64,000 nt of DNA, taken from contig VXAA01003254.1 in assembly GCA_013399115.1 (NCBI GenBank), positions 62,001 through 126,000 on the forward strand, written 5' to 3'. Below, piece by piece: positions 1 through 13,353 of the stretch. The position numbers and the translations under genes are program-made. Each line of letters starts with the position of its first letter. Positions within the stretch are counted from its first letter, which is position 1. Source of the stretch: Anseranas semipalmata (Eukaryota > Chordata > Aves > Anseriformes > Anseranatidae). The notes beneath the pieces are model-generated. The model saw only the letters and a list, made by a program, of their open reading frames with translations, did not search any database and was not told where the DNA came from.

Positions 1-1189
1 CAGGAGTAAATAAAAACATTACACCTTGACCATAAAAAATTCAGGCTCTCAGTAGCACCTTGATTCAAGAACAGGCACTATCCTGAAAATAAGAGTAAGG
101 TAACCCATCATTATCAATAGCTCTTCCATATTTTCTCTTAGTTATATAGATGTAAAACAGAGGATACTGAAGTTGAATGTTGAAAGCCATACTGGCAAAG
201 CTCTTAGACTCAGAATTTGACAGATCTTTTGTTTTTAAAACCTGTTTGCAAAATCCAAGGGTTCTTTAAAAGGTTTATTTTCCCCTCAAGTAGTCTAAGC
301 AATTGGTGCCAAAAAGCCAGCTGTCAAGTCCCAGTATTATATGTGTGTGTAGAGGGGAGATGGATTAATGGAAAAATTCATAAGAAACCATTTTAGTGTT
401 GAGATTTCCAAATGGTTTGTGTTAATAATAAACGGGTAGGGAGAAAACATTTGAAATGATTGACATCTGGATCTGGCTTCTAGAATCTCAGTGTTAACTG
501 GACTAATTTTAAGGCATGCCACACTGCTCTGGTTTTGTGTTAAAGGAGATTATTAACTCTTACTGACTCCAGAATGGGTAATGAATTGACTGTATGCCAT
601 TATCAATCTTAAAAAGTACCAAAAATAACAATAAAACCATTTAAACATCCAGAGAAATACATAGCATCCATTTATATGGAGCTCATTAACCCAACATAAA
701 AAGGGCTGGTAGGATTTTGAAAGTTAATGACTTATTGGAGAATAGGGAATTTAAATGAGATGGATTAAAAGGACAAGCTATCTAGAACATCTGCTAATTT
801 ACCAGTCTTAAAATAAACTTATGATAACACTTGCATGTGCAGTCAAATCTGCCAAATGTCAGTAATTTATTAAGTAGAGTTGAAGATTTTAGATAATTCA
901 TTTACAAGAAATGGCTAGTTTTTTAAAAAGGCATTTGATGGAAGGGTCAGACAACTTCCTCCATTAGTCTAACATGCCAGTCTTTTACTCACTGGGATCT
1001 TAAAATTAGGCTGGATGTAATCGGATGATTAGTTGTCAAATTACAATAATTTGTTCATTTTTCTAAAATAAAACTATTTTGATATTCACCCACCAAAGTA
1101 CTGTCTATTATATAACCTCCTGTGTGAGCCAGAACATTAAGACTTTGCAGCACCATATTGTCTTCAGTCACTAAAGTCCTCTGATATTT
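1..1189. other. Unique AT-rich DNA, no gene seen
   Basis: No repeat family, splice-bounded exon or RNA gene is recognisable here. The only reading frame of note is a 61-codon minus-strand frame near 337-522, which has no protein-like composition and is expected by chance in AT-rich DNA. The last 50 bases may include degraded CR1 sequence, because the boundary of the CR1 copy that follows is not sharp. Confidence 0.6.
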
Positions 1190-1943
1190 GACCAGCAACT
1201 TCCAGAGGACTGGCTCTCATTTGCCCCTGGGGAGGAATAACCCCAACCAACTGGAAAGCAGCTTTGCAGAAAAGGACTTGGAAGTCCTGGTGGACACCAG
1301 GTCGACCCGAGCCAGCAATGTGCCCTTGTAGCAAAGAAGGCTAACAGTATCCTGGGCTGCATTAGGCAGCAAGCAACATTGCCAGCAAGTCAAGGGTGGT
1401 GATCCTTCCCCTCTACTCAGCACAGGTGAGATGCATCTGGGGTGCCGCGTCCAGTTCTGGGCTCCCCAGTACAAAGCAGACATGGACATACTGGAGCCAA
1501 TCCAGTGAAGGGCCACAAAGATGATTAAGGGACTGGAGCAACTGTCATACAAGGAGAGGCTGAGAGAGCTGGCACTGCTCAGCCTGGAGAAGAGAAAGCT
1601 CAGAGGAATCTTATCAGTGTGTATAAATATCTGCTGGGGGAGAGAGGAGGTGAAAAGAAGAGAGAGCCAGACTCTTCCCAGTAGTGTCCAGATAACAGAC
1701 AAGAGGCCATGAACACAAACTAAAATACAGGAAAATCCATTTAAAAATAAGAAAAAATGTTTTTTTGTGAAAGTGGTCAAACACAGGCATGCATAGCCCA
1801 GAGAGACTGTGGAGGCTCCACCTTTGGAGATATTCAGACCTCAACTGGACACAGCCCTGAGCAACCTGCTTTGAGCAGGGGCTTGAGCAAGATGATCTCC
1901 AGGGGTCCCTTCCAACCTCAGCTATTCAGTGATTCTGTGATTC
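1190..1943 (+). repeat. CR1 LINE fragment, 5'-truncated, with intact 3' end
   Basis: This is the C-terminal reverse transcriptase part and 3' end of a chicken-repeat-1 (CR1) non-LTR retrotransposon. Decayed CR1 phrases are readable in order: an 'ALQKRTWKSWWT'-like block near 1260, 'QFWAPQYK'-like sequence at about 1455, 'KGLEQLSYKERLRELALLSLEKRKL' split over 1521-1600, and the terminal 'gatgatctcc' plus 'ggtcccttccaacctc' box at 1892-1921. The copy ends in an ATTCTGTG-type tail at about 1925-1943. It is 5'-truncated, as most CR1 insertions are. Many stops and frameshifts make it dead. The 187-codon minus-strand frame at 1217-1780 is an antisense shadow of this element. Confidence 0.92.
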
Positions 1944-2754
1944 TTTTCGTTTCCCTAACAACAGATACATGTGATCCTTTAAAGGCTGGAAGGGAAAAAC
2001 ATTCTTCTTTATGCTTCCAATATGACAGCAAAATGTTTTTCCAGTGAGAAATATGATTCATCAGTTTGTACAGGAGTGCCAGATTTAAAAAAAAAAAAAT
2101 GTGCCTGCAGACACAGTTAGGCAGCCAAGTACCAGCTACGCTCTAAAAAATGTTGGGTTTGTGTCCCTGAAGTGCTACGAAAATCAGACCAGTATTGTTT
2201 TTGTATTTAGGAATCGCAGGTGTATCAGGTGTTTTGTTCACTGTTTAATTCTTGTGCATTTTTACATAAATTACTTCTTCTGTCCTGTTTTGATGTTAGC
2301 TTAAGCCTCATGCAATCACTTGCATTGCTGAAGTGATTTTTTTTTTCTTTATTCAGGCAAAAGGAAAAGGCATGTAAATGAATCAGAATTTGAAGGCAGA
2401 AAGAAGAAAAAAGAGTGAATTCGTCTGGAGAAGGAATTAGCACTCTGAAGTGGAATTCGGACTCTAAAAACATGCTTGATAACTAGGGCAAGGTGACACA
2501 AATCCACACTGCATCTTACTTCCAAGGTGTCTCCTTTTTATTGCTATAACTTTTAAATGCATTCTCTGATTTTTGTTTGTTTGTTTTGTTTTCACAGGAT
2601 TGGATAGAGTTGTTCACTAACTGTGTTCTAGAAAAATGGATGTTTCTTCACTTAAATTTTTTGAGGAGATGAGCCATCAGTGTTAGGATCCTGGCCAAAT
2701 TCCATTCTTGCCACCACTTTCTTTTAAGATGTGGCTATCTGAAAGATATCAATC
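1944..2754. other. Unique DNA, no gene seen
   Basis: Nothing recognisable apart from a run of about twelve A at 2089-2100 and a T-rich stretch near 2336-2348. The short frames on both strands show no domain, signal peptide or repeat-family similarity. Confidence 0.55.
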
Positions 2755-2905
2755 AGTGTTTATGCCATAACTTAATGGTTAGAGCACTGTCTGCAGAATT
2801 TACAGAGCCGTGTTTCATTTCCTGTTCAGTCTGAAAGGGTCCAAATTCAGAAATTCCCCATCTTACGGAATTCCTTAACTCTGGGGCTGAGCTGGGAACA
2901 GACAT
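2755..2905 (+). repeat. Probable ancient tRNA-derived SINE (MIR-like)
   Basis: The stretch carries a degenerate pol III promoter in the right order. An A-box-like TGGTTAGAGCA lies at 2776-2786 and a B-box-like GTTTCATTTCC at 2812-2822, followed by 'tgttcagtctga'. This matches the general form of amniote tRNA-derived SINEs, where 'ggttagagcactgg ... ggttcaattcc' opens the element. The following 80 bases look like further degraded SINE body. No target-site duplication or A-tail is visible, as expected for an old copy. The exact family is not resolvable by eye. Confidence 0.5.
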
Positions 2906-5430
2906 GCACTCCTGTATCCCTCTTTTTAGAACTATGCTATTAAGCAAAGGAATGAAAGATTTATGAGATTAGCAAGCAAAACACTGACAGCTACCAAGAA
3001 GTTTAGTCTTTCAGCTGAAAATGAAGAATTTTGTTTTGTTTCCTGCTTTGGTCCCTGCTTAAGCATTTTACATTAAGCGGTTGTTAAATGGAATACAGAA
3101 ATCAGAACCCAAAGCATCATGACATCTTCTATTCAGCAGGGATGGATCCTTCTTTTAAAGCAATGACACCTGCACAAGAGTTAGTTTGCTTCCTTAGCAA
3201 GTAAGAAACCTTGGTTCCTGATCTGCTTTAGTATTAGGGATTTAAAAGTCCTTTCCAAAAAAGAGCCTTACCCACAAACATAGATTAGCTATTTTGGAAG
3301 AGGTTAACCACTGTTTTCCAGTTGGCTCGGTGTACAATTTGTAGGCCAAAGACAAGCACAAGCAGAATGGAGCGTACTTTCAGTTACAGCAGTTTGGGGC
3401 GCAGTGAAGACCTAGTTTCTAAACTGTTCTCTGTGCTTCTTCCATATTTTTTTTTCTTGTTTCAATGACTGTTTAATGTAAACTGCATAAACAGCTAACA
3501 GAGCAGGAAATTGAACTCAGATGTAAGTTGGAATCCTCCGAGGTGAAAGAAAGTGTGAAACCATGCGGTCCTCCCTTTTGTTTGAAAGGCATCTGACTGC
3601 TCAGCTGCTATGAGAAAGCTGGCATAATGCTGGCATGGTGCATTTTAAAAGAGGTGGGTTTGACTTGTTTTCTTTTTTTCCAAATAATGTTCTCCTGGAG
3701 CTGGGATTGCAAGTGAATATAAGCACGTCCATCCTAGCTCTGACTCAGACTATAGACTGGATGGTGGGGGAGCAGCGTTCAGGTTCACACTTGCAATTGA
3801 TGGTTTTGACAGGCTAGTCCTGGGCATCGTTGCTCTTATTGTGTAGGCATTGAAATGCTCTAACAAGACATCTCATTCTCCCATGCTCTGTATACACTAA
3901 CTTGGTATTTAATCCGAGGCACTGTGATCTAGCTCCTGGGGCCAGACACATAGAAGTCAGGCAATGTGGTGCCTGAAACTTGGAGGTTTCTGATCCCTTC
4001 ACCAGCCCAGGCTCCATACTCTGCATCTGTTTTCTCTCCTGAAGAATGTCTCTAATCATATGCTTATCTGTGTATTTTGAATATATTTGCAGAGTTCTTT
4101 GAAGAATTCTTAATGTTGACTTACAGCAAAAACATGTTTAATCCCAATGCAAATCTCCTAGTCCTCATTAAAATGATTAGCATTCATTTATATGGGTATA
4201 ATTCATTTTGCATTATATAATACAGCTACAACAAGAGCTACAGGTGTAATACATCTTACTAGGTAAAGATCAACAGAAAAGAATTTTATGTGCTCTACCA
4301 TTAGCAAATCACTGGTTCCTTCTCCAGGTTGAGGCAGGCATCTCAAGAGCAGAAAAATATTTCCAGAACAACAGTAAATTTGTTCAATAGTAAACATGCA
4401 GTAACGAGTTTCTGCATTAGAAGAACATGGTTGTTCTGTTGCAGAAATTGCCCAAGGTAGCTTGGAGAACTATTTGGATGCAGTCAGAAAATATCCCAAA
4501 TGGCACTGGAATCTAATAACTGGAGGCAGGCTTTTTAAGCCTTTTTTGTTTCTTTGTTTGTTTGTTTGTTTCTCTTTGTGTGTGAAGTAGAAAAGGAATT
4601 AAAAGAAAATCAATGTGCAGCAGAAGTGAGGATGCCTTAAAAGTACATCTTCCCGAGACCCTAACTTTGTATTCGCATGGTCACCAGATGGTTGTCTGCT
4701 CATCTAGCTAAAAACAGTCCATGCAAGGCATATTGATGGATCATGCATAGTGACTAAACTGAGCAAAACTTAGTGGAGGTAAAGCAAAGATCCAATCATA
4801 TATTCAGCTGGTTTAAATCAGTATAGATCTACTGATGTCAATGGACTTTTGCCAACTTACACAAGCTAAGAATCGGGTCTTGTATGTTAGCATTTCACCC
4901 AAGCCCAGCTTGGACTCATTGCAGCTAAGGGATGGGATGGAGAAGATGTTTCTAAAAAGCCACTCTATTCCTTTTATCGCAGACTATCTTGGTGCCAAAG
5001 TGGCTCCTTGCCTAATTTAGGAGCAGCCCTGGCTGGGGTACCTCCGCTGGCTGCTGCAGTGCGGCAGCTTTCAAGTCAGCAGCACAGGAAGAGCCTCACA
5101 GGAAAGAAGCAGCATGAGGAGGTGGAAAAGGTGAAGGGAAGAACAGCCAGGTAGTTACAGAATGAAAGCTGAATGCTATTGTAAGCTTTGCCACAAGGCT
5201 TCCTGTAAACAGTGAAAAAGATTATTGGCATCAAACTAATAGCCCGTATTTTTCCAAGTCTCAGTGTTTGACTTTCCATCTGAGTCACTACATGGATTAG
5301 TTTTAAAGTTGTCCATTCATTCATTCTCCCAGTCCACTGCCTCTGTAAAAGCATTAGAATAACTCTACTGTTTATTGCAATGTCTTTTTGGATCTCTAAG
5401 CTCCATTGCTTTTTTTTCATTCTTGGGTGA
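2906..5430. other. Unique DNA with a short TTTG microsatellite
   Basis: No gene is recognisable. A (TTTG)n run occupies about 4553-4571. The block 5020-5100 is locally richer in G and C ('ctggctgctgcagtgcggcag') but contains no promoter-like CpG cluster and no open frame continuing on either side. Minus-strand frames at 3814-4059 and 5076-5435 have no recognisable domain. Confidence 0.5.
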
Positions 5431-5463
5431 AACAAAACTAAACTAAACTAAACTAAGCTAAGC
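5431..5463. repeat. (AACTA)n pentamer microsatellite
   Basis: A short imperfect tandem of aacta units, about six copies, with 'aacaa' at the left and 'agcta' at the right edge. It is a simple repeat with no associated element visible. Confidence 0.85.
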
Positions 5464-8400
5464 CCTTTCTTCTTCAATGGTGACTGATGTCTGGATTTAC
5501 AGGATGTTTTTTTTATTAGTGATCACCATAGGTATGTTATTTTTCTTGAGTTTTATTTCAAAAAGTTGAATAAAATTTGACTTTAGAAAGACTCTTCAAT
5601 TGCTCCCATATGCAAGTTCATGACAAATTTTCATATTCTTGGGGTATTTGTGGTTATTCTTTCAAAGTTTGTATTAACTTTTGATCTTATCTTTAATTCT
5701 GTCATTTTGTCATCAGAAACATTCTTCTCTGTGATAGTTTTAAGTGACCAAAAACTTTCAGCTGTCTATTATCCAGGAATATTTCATAGTAAGGGTACTA
5801 TCTTCAATAGATAGACAGAAACAATGCCGAGAGATAGAAAACAACTGCAGGATTTATAACAAGAACTACTGCATTCTGACCTTTTTCTGTTATGTTTACT
5901 GGCAGCAGTGCAATATTCAGATCTAACACATACAATTCACATGAAAATTGGTGGGAGCAATTTCAGTGGAGACAAGAATATTAATCCAATGTGTTTGACA
6001 TCTGCACAGTTCATAGCACCAACCATGGCAGAACACACTCACATGATCTCTCACCAGGTTGCCTTCAAGTACTCAGAGAACAGCCAACTATTCACTCCAT
6101 GTAAATGAATACATCTCTATCAGCAGAGGATATGCATGATGTTGTCTTGGCTGAAAATTTGGTCCTAGCAGTTCGCTGCTACAAACAGGATACTTTCCTT
6201 CAAAACAGCTCCCATTTTTTTAGTGCTTCTGATTATTCTGGAAAAAAAAAAAAAAAAAAAGAGACAAGAAACAGAAGATGAAAATTAAATCAAATATCTT
6301 CAGACTTAAAAGTCAAATTGTATTTTAATTCTTTTGACCTGTCCCAAGGTTATTGGCAAAATGAAAATGAGAATTTAAGCTTCTATAGGGGAAGGTTTGT
6401 CATGTGTGAAACTGGCACTGTTTTCTATAGACCCAAACATTTATATCCTACAAAGTACACCCCCTTTTTCAAAAGGAATTTCAAGAGAAAGAGGAAAAAA
6501 GTCTTCTATGTTTACATATTACTTTAAGTATAGTATTCTGATATTTCATGAACTAAATCTTGCTTTCTGTTCAGTGTGGCCCCTTGAAGTCAGTGGTGTT
6601 TGCACTGGTTAATTATTAACAGAATGTGGCTATGAATTTATCCTCATAATTATTTTCTGCAATCATGCATTCAGAGAAGAAAGGGACACTGAGGATACAG
6701 AAAATGAAAATGCTTGCACATCCACTTTTCTTCCAATGACTACATATTATATATTGAAATATGCTTGAACTGTTGTAATGTTTTGATCTGAGATGATATA
6801 CAGTGATAGTTTGCATGGGAGAGAAGGCAGAGGAAAGACATGCCAAACATATGCAGAAATAAAAATATTTCTAGACTGGAGCTTCCTTAGTTTTTTAACA
6901 TCAATCCTAGAAAAATATGTATTTTGGCTAGCAGGCTTTGCCTAAACCTACTTTGAGGGCAACCTTCAGTACGATCACAAGCAGCCAAACACAAGCTGCT
7001 ATAATGCTACTGATGACACTGGTTTACATCTCTGTTGAATCTGGCCCGTGATAACTACATCACTGTGTAATTAATGCAAGCATAAATTAAGCAATAAAGC
7101 CACAAAATTGAACTGCAGGTTAAGCCAGAGGAAGAAATGTAAAAGAGACTAACACTGGGTTGAAAGATTTAAATTAGCAATAGTTTCCCGCTTTTAACAA
7201 CTGGAAATGAGATGTATTTTTCACTTCTTTGAAACATAGTGGATTTTTTCACTTCATCTCATGTACCTTTAACATGTATAAACCTTGCTAAGAACTTAGA
7301 TGTGCAATGTATGTAATAACACACTTCTAATTACTTTGTGAATCACTAGTGTAAAAAAGGTTATTTTTTTAATTGACTTAATGTATTTATATATTTATAC
7401 ATATATGTATATGAGAGAATGATCAAGCACATGTTACTCTGAAAATGTTGTATTCTGTGGTTCGTTTCATGGACATTAGCAAATAATCTCATTCTTCACC
7501 TATGTGAATTTCTCTAAGGAATATGCACTCACTGGAGAGGAAAAAATGAATTTTGCTCCAAAAGTAACTGTGTACTTGTTTGAATACTTTTCTGAAAAAT
7601 TTACTGTCAGGGAGAAACGCAAACACTTGGGGAAAATGGGTGTATTGCTTTGCATGCCTGAGGACATATCTGATTATCAGGCATCCAGGTGTGTTTTATT
7701 GTGCAGTGCTGAACAAGAGCTACTGTTCAGGTCAATAAATGTCTCATATTGCATCAGAGATCAAACCTTGTCCCCAGCTGTTAAGCTGTGTTTTCACTAA
7801 CACCCCATTGTCCACTCTTTCTATCTGACTGTTTTGAGTTTTAATGGTGATATATTTTTCCAAAAGTCCAGATGGAATTTATTATGATTTGGACTATTAT
7901 AGCATTATGAAAATATGAACTTTTCTGTCTTAAGATTATCCTGCTTTTTTAACTCTTTGCACAATGAATCCTGTATTTCTGCTGACTCTTAAATTAAAGC
8001 TACCATCTCAAAAGAAACCCCAGATTGTAAATACACAATGATGTAGCAGAGGTTTTCAGAACCTAATTTTGAGACCTAATTTTGGAACTGAGTATAGTGC
8101 CTCTGCAACTTCAGTAAAGCTGTTTGGTTACTCATTTTTTAGCATGCAACAATTAAAAATTTACTATCTGACACTGAAGTGATATGTTTGTTGATTTGGT
8201 AGCATGAAAATAGGAACACACGCTTTCTTGATCTGTTCACCTAGAAGCTACCGGAGACACAGAAATATCATCTAAGTGATTTATTAACAGGTTGTGTTAT
8301 ATGTACTGTTTCTCCACTCGTTAAGGAGTTTCCTGCCAAGGGTTAACTAAAGAGTATATGACATGCAAATGCAAATTCAGTGAGTTAGCACTAGAACTAT

Positions 8401-11400
8401 CAGCTTTCCTTGGACAAGAATTAGGACAAATTATTAAAGTGATAAATGATCCCCCTGTGTTGTCCATATCCCAAAATGAACAAAGTATTCAAACAGTTGG
8501 CATTCCAAGCAGAAAAGAAATTTCAGCTGTTCCAGAGAAATAAAATTATGTCATACTTGCAGTTGTTCAAAAAATCTGGGGCATGGAGGTATTTAGCATA
8601 AGTGAAGGAGAATGAGTCAGATCCTCAGCTACTGTGAATCAGTGCTGTTGCACAGGGTTGACTAGATTAGCCAATTAACGACAAGTGGTATTATACTCAA
8701 GAGGCTCATAGTCATAAGTGATTAAGGAACAGAGAGCTTTACCATTAAGACCAGTTTTCATCTCACATAAATTTGATGTAGAAGCACATATTTGAGCATG
8801 TTAGCTGAGGAGTAGCTCTCTTAAAATAAGGTACACAACTGCTTTACAGAGCCTCTCTCATTGCTTTGATTATCCAAAATGTCTGTGCACCTAACAGACA
8901 TCGCATGTTTATCTTTTAAACCATTGTAACAAAGTGTTGTAAACTCTCTTAAATCTATCGGTGACTTGTAAAATAGACTGATGGCCTAAATGCAATGTCT
9001 ATGACAAGATGTCAAAACTAAAAAAGAAAAAAAAACATGCTGAGTGGTCACCAACAAAAGTAGCCCCCTCTTTTTTTTTTTTTTTTACTAGGAAAGCAGG
9101 CACTGTAAAGATCTTGAATAGTACATATCCCAAAGTATGAGAGAGAGACTTCTTCTGATTTTGTTTTGGTCTGTGTTTCCTAATCAACTGGTCCTAAATG
9201 GACTTGATTTTGAATAACAGATTTGGTAGGTTTTGGTGGTAACCGGAAGTCAAGAGAAGGCAGAAAAAGAAGAAAGCTGATTAAGGTCTTTTCAATGTAG
9301 TCATGGCCCCAAAATTGTGTCATTGCAGGTAATGGAAAATAGAAATTTTAAATCTATCTTTTGCTATTGTTGTTTGAAGTGGGAGATGTATTTTTACTTT
9401 CATTTAAAATGTTTTCTATATTTAAGTTATTTTTAAAGTAGTTTTCAAATTTTCTTCTATTTCCAAGCAAATATTTGATTATCTTGGAGTGGCATTATTT
9501 CATTGAGAGAACTTTGTTAAGAAGTATTCTGATATTTCAAAAATCTGCCCATATTGTTTTTAATTCCCATTCCCTTTTCCACTTTCTCCTTCCCCTATCC
9601 CTTTTATAAGAAATCTATAATTTTGAACTCCCCAGAATGTTCATATTTGGGGTTATTTTCTGTCTGATTGAAAAAAAATAAATAAATCCAGGTTTAACTA
9701 TAACCATGGAGAGCAGTAAAGAAAAATCAGAGGAACTGTCAGTACACACAGATAGATTCAACATTGTTGTCAATGGTCAACTTTTTACTCCCATTTTTAA
9801 CAGGAAATGGAAAAAACTGTGCAGATGAGCTCTGTTTTGCCTGAGAGCATGGTTAAAGGAAGGGAGCTAGATGATCTAGAGTTTGTTTTGGGATATCTGT
9901 ACTACACTGCTGTCCATTATGGAGGCCTGTTTTAAGGGATTTATGTACGTGTGCATTGCAAGCACATTTCTAGAGGACATGATTATTTCTGCTCCCCATC
10001 CCACCCACCCCTCAAGTTACTTTGAACAACTTGCCAGTTAAAGGAGTCTTTGAAAATTGCTTTATAAACTGTATTTGTTGTTATGATCTTGCTCCTTCTG
10101 GAAAATATATATTTAGTCCATTTTTGTCAGTGGTGTATATATTAGGTCTTGTTTAAAACCTGATAACCAGACTATTTGACAAACTGGAACATTTCCAAAA
10201 CAGCCGTTTCAAGTTTCGTGGTAAACAGAGTCCGTACATTGTATATATTTGTGAAATGTACATTATTTACTTTATAAAATCTTCTGATCTTCCATAAATC
10301 TCTGCTCACAGAGTACATTTTAATGCACCATGTCCTACTTCTTAGGAGCTGACGTATTACCACTTTCATACCACACATGTGACCACACGAAAAAGGTTTG
10401 TAAGGGATGTCTTTCAAGTGTAGCCGTTAGACATCAGATGGACCTGCTTTTCAAAGTAAGAAACACAAAACATCTCTGTTTATTTTCTCTGTGAAAGAAA
10501 ATGCAGTGCTTTGTTTAGAGCCTATCCTGATGTGAACACATGCTTGACAGTCATTACTGAGTGACACTTCTTCAATAACAGAAAAAAAACTTGTGAAATC
10601 CTATTCTTGTATGTTTTTTTTTTTTTTTTAAATTATGCTTCTTGGCTGAAATGCTGTAAAGAGAAATGATACTGTATTTGTCACACTTGATGCTCATTTA
10701 ATGCCATATGTATGCCAGTAGTTGCAAACAAACCAAGTTAGTTCTGTCTACCTTAAGCCCAGGGCAGAACAGACTGATGGCAAGCCAGTTTGTTTCTGAA
10801 AGTGGTCTAGCCACATGCATGTGGTACTAACCTGAGCTACAAAGCCCTGAACAGAAAGACTTGCAAAGACCTTCACTGAGTGTAGACATTCTCTTTGTGG
10901 AGTCCTGTTCTGCAGTACTCGTCTCTGCAGGTAAGGATCACTTTACCTTGGAAATGTCTATCCTCACCAGCTTTGAGGAGCAATAATAGAATTATTCCTC
11001 TTCCACCCTTGAGGCTAGACATCATGGTGTAGCTTGACAGTCTCAGAGGAACATCTGTGCCAGGACCAGAAACTGAAACCAAAACTCCCATACAACCCTT
11101 AACCCTTATCTCAATATGAGATTCAAAATCTCGCTGAAGTAAAACAAAGTATTTTTTCTCAAAATACATAGAACTGGCTAAAATGGAGTTATGAGAACGT
11201 AGGAATTCGCCCTGTTCAACAACTATTTGTCCACTCTGCAATGTCAATTTGACTCAAAAACATAGCATCCTTTAAATAGGGCACCCCTGTTCTGGAAGAA
11301 CACCACCACATTTTAAGCTTCTGATACAAAACACCTCAGAATTGGCATAAATTCAAAATATACACTTAGATCCAGATCCAAATTTTGTACTGTTCCTCAA

Positions 11401-13353
11401 TGAGCTAAGCCAAGGGGACCCCTCTCCTAACATCTGTGGATATTGGGGTATTTGAAATCCAACTCCGAATTCCATCTTAAGCCATGCTTTAATGTAAACA
11501 AAGTTAATGGCTTGTCAGCATGGGGCTATAAAGCAATGTGGGTACTGTCATAATATTGATGTAAGGAAACTTTAAATATATAGCCATTTTTCTGAATATA
11601 ACAGTGGGTTTTACTCTTAGGAAAAGTCATTAAATCAGTATGTTCAGGTTATGTAGCAGCCAGAAAAAATATACAATTGTGGCAGCCAAGAAATTACATG
11701 GAAAAAAAATTATGCCTTGACCCATTGACTTTATGCAGTGCCAAGCAGTGACTGCCATTTTATCTTGTACCACTTGGGTTCTATAACCACGTGCTATAGT
11801 TAACATGGAACTATGGCTGTAAGGAAACAAGGAGAAACACGTGTTTGACCTGCAACACTCAATGGACTACTGGAATAGCAGGCAGGCAGAGAATTTGCTC
11901 TGTTTGAACAGGAGGATTGAAGAAAGCAGAAAAAGAGATACTGTACTAGGATATGTCATCTGTTCTGGTTTCTGCAAGTAAGTTGTTGTTCTCGGCAGGA
12001 TATCATTCACTGTTGAATCAAGATCAGTTTTAAAGACTCAGGTAGAATTTCTCAGGTGATATACTATGAACTCATGGTATACTTATTGTTGTTGATGTAA
12101 AATCTCTGCAAATTAATACAGGCATTCCTAAGAATTATCTTCTAAATACAATTGAAAATAATTTGTTTTGTGCAGTCTTAATGACTTCCAACTGTTGGAA
12201 AATAAGCTTAATTTACAGTGATCTGTACAAGCTGTGCATATTTAAGTATTTTAGCCCATCTCTGTAATCAATTCTTTTAGCTCCTGAGTTAATTTATATG
12301 TCTTACTTGATTTTCTCCAAATTTATCAATTTGTAATACTGAAGTGCCAAAAGAATTCATTGTATATTTAATACCCTTATGGATCTTTATTTCACATTTT
12401 TAATGTATAGGAATCATTCCCACATATATTTTTAGTGAAAACCTGTAGCCAAATAACTTTTTCATACAAGGTATCAGCTATTCAGTCATTGTAAAATGAC
12501 AGTGTGCTTGGACACATAATCACTTTGTTGAGTTTTCATGAGGTATTCTGTGAGATGTTGTTCAGTCTGTACCAGTATTTTGATATATACCGCTAAATGG
12601 TTTCTCTGTTCATTTCTGTGTTCCATTAAACTTGAAGATACACATGATGGGCTGAGTTCAGATAAAGCTTTGCACTCGTTTTGGAGCTAAGGAGAGATAA
12701 AGCATTAATACTTTCCCAGACTTTAGCAATGATCTGATTTTGGGTAAGGGCCCATATCTGATTATGTTTAAATATTTTGACATGCATGGTATTCTATTAT
12801 ATAAGATAGAGAGATCATAAGAACTTCATTTGTGCTGTTAGTCTACAGTATGGAAACAAATGACGTGTTTCACCCATATTGAAGAAATTCATGATGAATA
12901 AATAGTTCACAACATGAATCACGTTAATATGTAACACATACATAGAAAGTTCTGGACATTTACATGCTCAATATGATAGTGCAGGAAAAATTAAGAATTT
13001 TCAGATGTGTCTCAGGGACAGGTACTAATTACATGAGAGGTAAGTTTTAATAACCCAAGTTTCCAACTTAATTGCTAAGATGAGTTTTCAGCTTTCTAGG
13101 CTGATGTGAGCAAACAGTGTAATATATTACCATGATAGAGAACTATATTTTAAATGAATTTGAAAGGAGTGGTTCTAAAGGTTAGACAGCTTCTCCAGCT
13201 CACAAATTTAATGTTGGACTGTCTATGCTGACTCTATCCCCCATTCTGAACTGGGATTCTCTGAATCCTCTGGGCTTGTTCAGTGACTCCAGCTGTGACT
13301 CCCTCTAGATGCTTGCCTATCATATCTGCCTTAACTGAGGTTAAACTGTAAAA
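5464..13353. other. Long unique AT-rich block, no gene seen
   Basis: Nearly 8 kb without a recognised gene or transposon. It contains homopolymers at 6242-6260 (19 A), 9071-9086 (16 T) and 10614-10629 (16 T), and an AT-rich 'tatatttatacatatatgtatatg' type stretch near 7390. The largest frames, at 7504-7800 (+) and 10873-11247 (-), have no protein-family motif and no splice context that would support an exon. This is consistent with gene-desert or large-intron sequence. Confidence 0.55.

Noticed and set aside
1217..1780. 187-codon minus-strand reading frame
   Set aside because: It lies antisense to the plus-strand CR1 fragment, which explains its openness and composition.
10873..11247. 124-codon minus-strand frame
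   Set aside because: No domain, no signal peptide, no splice or promoter context. Length is within chance expectation for 64 kb of AT-rich DNA searched in six frames.
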